DNA of 34,084 nucleotides. Origin: a bacterium (GTDB lineage Bacteria; Bacillota; Clostridia; Oscillospirales; Acutalibacteraceae). The notes below the pieces were generated by a model. It had not been told where the DNA came from, did no database searches, and saw only the letters and a program-made list of their open reading frames with translations. The DNA lies in assembly GCA_020624805.1 (NCBI GenBank), contig JAHKVW010000137.1, forward strand, positions 1 through 34,084, in the 5' to 3' direction. The position numbers were made by a program, and so were the translations under genes. Positions 29,484 to 34,084 of this stretch are shown here, piece after piece (position 1 is the stretch's first letter; every line of letters begins with the position of its first letter).

Positions 29484-29641
29484 ATACTAAGTAGCAATAA
29501 AAAGCTTTAAAAAGATATTAGCGGAGAATTTCGCATAACAAGGCGGAGGGCGCAGGCAGGCTGGCGCCTGTCGAGACTGACAACGCAGTTATGCGGAATT
29601 CTCCACAATAGATATTAAAGTGTTTTATTGCTACTTAGTAT
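29484..29641. mobile_element. Miniature inverted-repeat element (MITE), about 158 bp
   Basis: The ends ATACTAAGTAGCAATAAAA (29484-29502) and TTTTATTGCTACTTAGTAT (29623-29641) are exact reverse complements. The similarity continues inward through AGATATTA and GGAGAATTTCGCATAAC against GTTATGCGGAATTCTCC, giving about 50-base arms. The centre is a GC-rich hairpin region. The outer TA on each side fits a TA target duplication, as in IS630/Tc1-type elements, but this is inference. No transposase is in the window. It sits between the end of integrase 2 and the serine-recombinase element. Confidence 0.8.
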
Positions 29642-29682
29642 CAGTCATGAAAAGCCATCGGGCAGTAACAGAGCATAAGAAC

Positions 29683-29712
29683 AGGCTGTACTCTCACACG
29701 AGGGTACAGCCT
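29683..29712. terminator. Hairpin downstream of the serine recombinase gene
   Basis: AGGCTGTAC (29683-29691) and GTACAGCCT (29704-29712) pair exactly. The T-run is weak on either strand. It may terminate the minus-strand recombinase transcript or mark the left side of that element. Nothing further is seen in 29713-29790. Confidence 0.45.
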
Positions 29713-29790
29713 GGTGTATTTATCTAATACTAAAGTACAGTTTACAAGGGACTACACAGGGTAGGTATCTGACGGGAGGGGTGCCGCCAG

Positions 29791-31302
29791 TCAGATTTTC
29801 CATGTGATGTTCAAGCTGTCGCTTGTGGCGGCTATGGTGGTGATCATCAAATCCACCACACGCCGCTTGTCATCAAAAGATACATTCTCCCAGGTATCGA
29901 GGTAGCCGGAAATCTGGCTGACCTGTTCCGGGCTGATGGCCTCCACAGTCAACTCCGCTATCCTTGCCAGAAGTTCCTGCTTGCGCCCGTCCAGTTCCGC
30001 TATCTTCACATTCACATAGGAGAACAGGACATTGTTTGCCCCCGTCAGACTGTCCACCAGCTTTTCAATCTCGCTGTCTACATGGGCAAGTTCCACTTGC
30101 AGGGCGGTGATTTTCGGGTTTGCCTTTGCCGCTTTCTTTTTTCCTGTCAGCGTCTTGTAGCTTGCCAGCTTCTTTACCATCTGCTGATAAACAACCGCTT
30201 CCAGTTCCGAAGTGATGATTTTCCCACAGCCAGGACAGCTTTTATTGTCCAGCCGTTTCGTGCAGCGGAGATACTGTTTGCCGGAGGGATTGTAGATACT
30301 CATAAGAGCATACCCGCAATTCCCGCACTTGATTTTTCCTGCCAGCCATGTGTGGGTGGCTTTCCGGGCAGACTGGATTTTCATGTTGTTCATCAGCTTC
30401 TTGCGGCAGGTCAGCCAGGTGTCGGAGGGGACGATACCCTCATGGGGAGCCAGTACCAGCATTTGGTCTTTTAAGTCGTTTTTCTTGCTGGCCTTTACAT
30501 CTCGCCCTTGATACAGATAGCAGCCGTTCATGCCCGTAAAATCGGCAACGTCATTGACAATGACTGTACCTTGACTTTTGAAAAATTCGTACACATCAAG
30601 GTCTGCCTGCACATAGACAGGATTGCGTAACATCTGCGCCAGCGTGGGGCGTATCAGCTCTTTGCCATGGAACAAAATCCCCTGTTCGGCAAAGTACCGG
30701 GTAATGTCCCCGTAGGAAGTTGTGGGCTGGGCGTACATCTCAAACATCAGCCGGATATTGGCCGCTTCCTCCGGGTTTACCACCAGCTTCTTTGTGTTGA
30801 TACCGTCCATCTTGATAGGCTCCGTATGGAAGCCGTAAGGGGCTTTCCCGCCCATCTTAAAGCCCCGCTGACTGCGGGAGTAGTAAGCGTCCGTTACCCG
30901 CTTCTGTATCGTTTCCCGTTCAAGCTGGGCGAACACGATACAGATATTCAGCATGGCCCGTCCCATCGGCGTGGAGGTATCAAACTTTTCCGTAGAGGAC
31001 ACAAACTCCACATTGTACTGCTGGAACAGCTCCATCATGTTGGCAAAGTCCAGAATGGAACGGCTGATACGGTCGAGCTTGTAAACCACGACCTTTGCAA
31101 TCAAGCCCCGCTTGATGTCCCGCACCAGTTCTTGAAACTTCGGACGGTCTGTGTTCTTGCCGCTGTACCCTTTGTCTGTGTATTCCTTGCAGTTACCGCC
31201 TTTCAACTCGTATTTGCAAAATTCAATCTGGCTTTCAATGGAAATGCTGTCCTTTTTGTCTACCGATTGTCTTGCATAGATTGCGTCTATCCGATTGTTC
31301 AT
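29791..31302 (-). CDS. Large serine recombinase (resolvase/invertase + recombinase + zinc ribbon)
   Basis: The 503-residue protein has an N-terminal resolvase domain with the nucleophile S13 in IYARQSVDKKDSISIESQIE and the conserved arginine segment VVVYKLDRISRSILDF. It has the recombinase domain (APYGFHTEPIKMDG ... RNPVYVQAD), the zinc-ribbon domain (IKCGNCGYALMS ... YLRCTKR ... CPGCGKI) and a coiled-coil C-terminus. It inserts and excises the element between two attachment sites without a host factor. A good ribosome site (AAAGGAGCGAC on the minus strand) precedes ATG. Its -10 lies within an inverted repeat (31335-31366). With MobV and RepA it forms an integrative mobilizable element. Confidence 0.93.
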   Translation of the reverse strand: MNNRIDAIYARQSVDKKDSISIESQIEFCKYELKGGNCKEYTDKGYSGKNTDRPKFQELVRDIKRGLIAKVVVYKLDRISRSILDFANMMELFQQYNVEFVSSTEKFDTSTPMGRAMLNICIVFAQLERETIQKRVTDAYYSRSQRGFKMGGKAPYGFHTEPIKMDGINTKKLVVNPEEAANIRLMFEMYAQPTTSYGDITRYFAEQGILFHGKELIRPTLAQMLRNPVYVQADLDVYEFFKSQGTVIVNDVADFTGMNGCYLYQGRDVKASKKNDLKDQMLVLAPHEGIVPSDTWLTCRKKLMNNMKIQSARKATHTWLAGKIKCGNCGYALMSIYNPSGKQYLRCTKRLDNKSCPGCGKIITSELEAVVYQQMVKKLASYKTLTGKKKAAKANPKITALQVELAHVDSEIEKLVDSLTGANNVLFSYVNVKIAELDGRKQELLARIAELTVEAISPEQVSQISGYLDTWENVSFDDKRRVVDLMITTIAATSDSLNITWKI

Positions 31303-31334
31303 ATTGTCGCTCCTTTTCTTAAAAAAGAAACGGA

Positions 31335-31366
31335 GCTGCTGACAGTTCTATTATACCGCCAGCAGC
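31335..31366 (-). promoter_or_regulatory. Promoter -10 inside a 7-bp inverted repeat
   Basis: GCTGCTG (31335-31341) and CAGCAGC (31360-31366) enclose ATTATA (31350-31355), which is TATAAT on the minus strand, 48 bases from the recombinase start. A repressor binding the repeat would block this promoter. Confidence 0.5.
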
Positions 31367-31396
31367 CCCGCAAATCAATGATGGGTTTGGAAAACC

Positions 31397-31609
31397 TTAT
31401 GTCCCGGCTTCCTCACTCTCCCGCTTGTCGGCGTACTTGCGGAACACCTCATAAAGCTGCTGTTCCAGTTCCCGGCGTTTGGCTGCTTCCTGTTCCGGCG
31501 TGAACACCGGGGAGAGATTTTCCAGTGTGATTTCCTTTCCCTGAAAAGTCACGATTTCGATTTCCTTTTTGTATCTGATATTACTTATAAGATCACCTTT
31601 CCTTTCCAT
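31397..31609 (-). CDS. Small element-encoded protein between MobV and recombinase genes
   Basis: The 70-residue protein MERKGDLISNIRYKKEIEIV ... ESEEAGT is charged and helical in its second half (EQEAAKRRELEQQLYEVFRK). It starts within the last codons of the MobV gene (17-base overlap), so translation is coupled. Small proteins of this form are recurrent in MobV-type Clostridial elements, but their function is not known. No DNA-binding motif is clear. It may be an accessory or regulatory partner of the recombinase. Confidence 0.65.
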   Translation of the reverse strand: MERKGDLISNIRYKKEIEIVTFQGKEITLENLSPVFTPEQEAAKRRELEQQLYEVFRKYADKRESEEAGT

Positions 31610-32537
31610 GCTGCCGCTGTTGCCGTTTCAGTTCCGCTAAAATCTCCGGCGGGATACGGTCAACCAGCCGCCGCATATCGTCCAGTTCGCTTTTTAACTT
31701 CGCCCGTTCCATCGTGTCATTCATCTTGCCTTTTTCGCTGGCCTTTGCCCTGACTTCCAGCTTTTCATTTTCCGCTAACAAGTCATTGATTGTGACCTTG
31801 TATTTTTTCAGTTGCCCGGAGAAGTTCTCCATCTGCGGAAACCACTTTTTCAGCATGGAGAGGGCTTCCTCTTTCTTCTTTCCGGCGTTCAGCGGGGTAA
31901 TGCCGGAGAGAACCGCTTCAATGGCCCTCGCCTGTTTGGAGAGGTTGACCGCCTGTTTGAACAGCCGGGTGGGGATATGCTTCCGGCCCGTCTTGCTGGC
32001 GCTTTCCCCACGCTCCAGGTCGGGGTACTGCTCCACCATACAGGCGTGAAAATCGTCCTGCCACTTCGTCAGATTGGCCCGGTTGCCGATAATTTCTTTG
32101 GCGCACAGGCGGTTGTCCTTTGTCAGCGGCACAAAGACCAAGTGCAGATGGGGCGTTTTTTCATCCATGTGTACCATAGCCGAAACGATGTTCTCCCGGC
32201 CCACCCGGTCAATGAGGAAGTCCGCCGCCCTCTGGAAGTAGGCCGCTATCTCCTTTGGGGACTTGCCCTTGAAAAACTCCGGGCTGGCGGTAATCAGCGT
32301 GTCCACAAACCGAGTGCTGTCCTTGCGGGTGCGGCATCTGGCCTGCTCGATGCGGCTCTGAATGAAATGGTAGTAGCGGCCATCCGGCTTGACGATGTGG
32401 AAATTGTACTTGCTCCGGCTGGTGTCAATGTCCGGGTTGCTGGCGTACTGCTCCTTTTTCCGTTCATGGTGGGCTTCCAGCGGCCCCGCCGGGTGGCCCT
32501 TGTGCTTCTCAAATCGCAAAATTGCGTGTTGTGCCAT
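31593..32537 (-). CDS. mobV: MobV-family relaxase (Mob/Pre, plasmid recombination enzyme)
   Basis: The 314-residue protein nicks at its own oriT for mobilization. N-terminal signatures are present: HAILRFEKHKG, NPDIDTSRSKYNFHIV and the metal-binding HMDEKTPHLHL histidine motif. The C-terminal third is coiled-coil (ENEKLEVRAKASEKGKM). A strong minus-strand ribosome site (GGGAAAGGAG) precedes ATG. The gene lies between the RepA_N-type initiator gene and the small 70-residue gene. Length is normal for the shorter MobV enzymes in Tn-like elements. It differs in family from the MobP-type relaxase at 19768, so this locus carries two independent mobilization systems. Confidence 0.93.
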   Translation of the reverse strand: MAQHAILRFEKHKGHPAGPLEAHHERKKEQYASNPDIDTSRSKYNFHIVKPDGRYYHFIQSRIEQARCRTRKDSTRFVDTLITASPEFFKGKSPKEIAAYFQRAADFLIDRVGRENIVSAMVHMDEKTPHLHLVFVPLTKDNRLCAKEIIGNRANLTKWQDDFHACMVEQYPDLERGESASKTGRKHIPTRLFKQAVNLSKQARAIEAVLSGITPLNAGKKKEEALSMLKKWFPQMENFSGQLKKYKVTINDLLAENEKLEVRAKASEKGKMNDTMERAKLKSELDDMRRLVDRIPPEILAELKRQQRQHGKER

Positions 32538-32551
32538 TGAACTCCTTTCCC

Positions 32552-32615
32552 CATTCCATTCCTTTCCGGCGGGTTTTCCCGCCGAAAATATCTCTGATAG
32601 GATTGGAATGGAATG
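32552..32615. repeat. Nested inverted repeat before mobV (possible oriT)
   Basis: CATTCCATTCC (32552-32562) and GGAATGGAATG (32605-32615) pair exactly, enclosing the perfect hairpin GGCGGG-TTTT-CCCGCC (32568-32583). It lies between repA and mobV, where the oriT of MobV elements is usually found; a terminator for repA is the alternative. Confidence 0.6.
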
Positions 32616-32710
32616 AATGTAAATAGATGGTTTTAATCTCTGTATTTCTATATACCGTCAGATTTCCGTACTTCAAGAGGATTGATTTTCGTACTCGCCA
32701 AGTACGGTTT

Positions 32711-33106
32711 TCAGCCCTCCGGCGTACCATAACCGGATTTCTTGAAGTCGGTGTTTGGAACCGCTTCATAGGATTTCGGGTAAATGCGGTTGGGTTTTCC
32801 ACAGCCCTGTTTCTGGATTTCCACCAGCCCCGCATACTGCAACTCCCGCAGGGTGTTGACCGCTTTCTGCCGCCCGCAGCGGAGCAAAGCGACCACCTCG
32901 CAGATGGGGTAGTACAGGTAGACCCGCCCGTACTCGTCCGCCCAGCCGTTCTTCCGGGACAACTCCGCCCGGCGCAGGACAAAGGCATACAGCACCTTCG
33001 CTTCGTTGCTCAAGGGCTGGAATGTGGGTGCTTCAAAAAGGAAATTGGGGAGCCGGGTGAAACTGAACGCCTTTTCCGGCTGGTGAATATAAATCGTGTT
33101 TGTCAT
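32711..33106 (-). CDS. repA: RepA_N-type replication initiator, possibly shortened
   Basis: The 131-residue protein begins TNTIYIHQPEKAFSFTRLPN and contains the winged-helix SNEAKVLYAFVLRRAELSRK ... LLRCGRQKAVNTLRELQYAG and the conserved GLVEIQKQGCGKPNRIYPKSY. These are hallmarks of RepA_N initiators, which open the plasmid origin. The frame stops at TGA after GYGTPEG. Past the stop the same frame continues KPYLASTKINPLEVRKSDGI before a second stop, resembling the KSxxxEVRKSN tails of longer relatives. The gene may therefore be truncated by a nonsense change, though shorter forms exist in elements of this type. No strong ribosome site is seen. Confidence 0.82.
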   Translation of the reverse strand: MTNTIYIHQPEKAFSFTRLPNFLFEAPTFQPLSNEAKVLYAFVLRRAELSRKNGWADEYGRVYLYYPICEVVALLRCGRQKAVNTLRELQYAGLVEIQKQGCGKPNRIYPKSYEAVPNTDFKKSGYGTPEG

Positions 33107-33217
33107 AGCGTGTTTTGTGGACGGTTAGAGGCCCGTTTTCCGGGGCGAATGATAAATGATACCAGCCGCCCCGGTTGAGGGCTTGCGGAGCCTTGCAAAT
33201 CAAGGCTTTTCCCGCTC

Positions 33218-33631
33218 TTAACTGTCCACAGCAGACCTCCTTTTCCGTTCACTTTCTGTTTTCTGCCGCCTGTGAACTCTGGCGGCGCAGTCCGGGCAGT
33301 ATTTGCCCCGGTTGGACTTCGGGACGAACACACCGCCGCACTCCGCACAGCGTTTCAAGTCCCTGTCCCGGTAAATCTCCGCTTCCAGCGTCCTGTCCAG
33401 CGGCAAGACCGCCCAGCGGAACCACTTGCAGCAGACGGAGAACGAAATCATCTGCGGACAGGCGCAGGTGTCGCCATCGTCCAGCGCAAGGCAGTTTCCG
33501 TCCTCGCAGTTGCAGCACTCCCGGCGTATCAGGCCGCTGGCTCGTCTCTTCTGGGGCGGGGTTATGCGGTAGGGGGAGCCGTCCGGCCTGTGTTCCAGCG
33601 GCGGCAGGTGTTGATAGGGTCTTTTGCTCAT
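33218..33631 (-). CDS. Cys_rich_VLP domain protein
   Basis: The 137-residue protein is cysteine-rich: RRECCNCEDGNCLALDDGDT, CACPQMISFSVCCKWFRWAV and the C-terminal RCAECGGVFVPKSNRGKYCPDCAARVHRRQ, which is a zinc ribbon. The AVLPLD segment fits the VLP motif that gives the family its name. The family is a recurrent companion of RepA_N/MobV mobilizable elements; its function is unknown. It is the first gene of the minus-strand run, about 110 bases before repA. Confidence 0.87.
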   Translation of the reverse strand: MSKRPYQHLPPLEHRPDGSPYRITPPQKRRASGLIRRECCNCEDGNCLALDDGDTCACPQMISFSVCCKWFRWAVLPLDRTLEAEIYRDRDLKRCAECGGVFVPKSNRGKYCPDCAARVHRRQKTESERKRRSAVDS

Positions 33632-33785
33632 GCGTCCCTCCGTTTTCTTTGGCGTGTTCTGTTTCCAAGGTGCTTGTCCATCGATGAACTATCCCAAGTC
33701 TACACCTTTTTGACCGCCTGTGCCGTATATCCAAGAGGTAGGAAATCAGCCTGAAAAACTCCCTATTTCCACGCTCTCGGATTTG

Positions 33786-33794
33786 TGATATAAT
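33786..33794 (+). promoter_or_regulatory. Extended -10 promoter of the 3'-edge gene
   Basis: TGATATAAT (TGn-TATAAT) lies 66 bases before the ATG at 33860, on the opposite strand to the mobilizable element. The rest of 33632-33859 holds no gene that I can support. Confidence 0.6.
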
Positions 33795-33859
33795 CAAAAA
33801 AAGATAAAAGACAAATTCAGGTTTCTGGTCTTCTTGCACAAAATAAAGGAGGAGCTATT

Positions 33860-34084
33860 ATGCAAATTGTTTATATTCCAAGCGAATCAATGTCTGTTCA
33901 AGGTAAAAAAGATGAAATCTATAAAAGATATGGGAAAGACTGGAATATTAGAGAACAGGGAGGAGGTAACGGAAATTGGTTGTTGACCAGAAAAAGTGAT
34001 GTGCTTGTAGATGGAAAAAGTTATCGTACTTTTGTACTTGAACACTACGGTAAATCCAAGCTGACAGCGAAGCTTGTTGATAAA
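33860..34084 (+). CDS. Uncharacterised protein, 3'-truncated by window end
   Basis: An ATG eight bases after AAAGGAGGAG opens a frame of 75 codons that runs off the window: MQIVYIPSESMSVQGKKDEI ... KSKLTAKLVDK. I do not recognise the family. It is AT-richer than the adjacent mobilizable element and has its own extended -10 promoter. It could be the host gene flanking the element or cargo of a larger element; the missing 3' end prevents a decision. Confidence 0.65.
   Translation, partial: MQIVYIPSESMSVQGKKDEIYKRYGKDWNIREQGGGNGNWLLTRKSDVLVDGKSYRTFVLEHYGKSKLTAKLVDK

Noticed and set aside
29530..29600. Integron attC-like site (GCATAAC ... GTTATGC) inside the MITE
   Set aside because: The match is only 7 bases to a loose core consensus, and the inverted repeat extends far beyond it to the outer ends, which fits a MITE better; no integron integrase is present.
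30667..32540. Long plus-strand frames opposite the recombinase and MobV genes
   Set aside because: They are antisense to genes with full domain signatures, and arise from the high GC content of this element.
29730..33720. Attachment-site repeats of the serine recombinase element (ACTACAC / TCTACAC pair)
   Set aside because: Only about 7 bases match imperfectly between the two ends; not enough to define att sites without a comparison strain.

Overview
The window looks like an accessory stretch of a gut Firmicute chromosome, most likely a Ruminococcus/Oscillospiraceae-type Clostridium. The evidence is the strong AGGAGG ribosome sites, the SigA-type promoters, the codon style, and gene families common in that group (Tn916-type integrases, a Cys_rich_VLP protein, a MobV/RepA_N mobilizable element). 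This assignment is inferred from reading only; no database search was possible.

Layout. (1) About 1-6460 is a plus-strand block of mostly uncharacterised genes: a Gly/Ala-rich protein, a TerB-like protein and a second Gly/Ala-rich membrane protein (a likely three-gene unit), a NUDIX hydrolase, an AraC-type HTH protein with an acidic tail, a 48-residue EF-hand-like acidic protein, and two Cys-rich proteins. (2) About 6470-8820 holds gene debris around a class II Fic protein, a zinc-ribbon microprotein and a small HTH protein; pieces of a NUDIX gene recur here. (3) About 8820-16090 is one dense plus-strand run of twelve small enzyme genes: an aldo/keto reductase lipoprotein, two P-loop kinases, a Vat-like acetyltransferase, DUF1905, GNAT, a polysaccharide deacetylase, a free-standing TipAS-like domain, a PPOX-type flavoprotein, a C-GCAxxG-C-C protein, an isoprenylcysteine-methyltransferase-like protein and VanZ. 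It also contains the remnant of a kinase gene carrying two internal deletions. The run ends at a bidirectional terminator facing a minus-strand DUF234 ATPase.

(4) About 17630-25055 is a mobilizable element: structured leader, small conserved protein, RepA-like helicase, probable oriT, MobC, MobA/VirD2-type relaxase, then about 2 kb with no convincing gene, then xis and a Tn916-type integrase. The gene-poor part is an AT-rich array of degenerate repeats. Its main motif is a 9-nt inverted repeat around a variable centre of exactly 12 nt, found seven times. In all four cases where the commonest upstream box (class B) occurs, this module lies 14-16 nt downstream. I recognise no described system here, and it is the best candidate for something new. 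(5) About 25127-29475 holds a DUF4143 ATPase, a frameshifted ParA remnant, a TRIC/UPF0126 channel gene and a second, closely similar integrase, followed by a 158-bp MITE. (6) About 29790-33640 is a minus-strand, visibly GC-richer mobilizable element: large serine recombinase, small protein, MobV relaxase, RepA_N initiator and Cys_rich_VLP protein. (7) A plus-strand gene of unknown function begins at 33860 and runs off the end.

Together the genes suggest a chromosomal landing zone for mobile elements next to an array of small detoxification- or resistance-like genes that duplicates and decays through short-homology deletions. No tRNA, rRNA or CRISPR array was seen.
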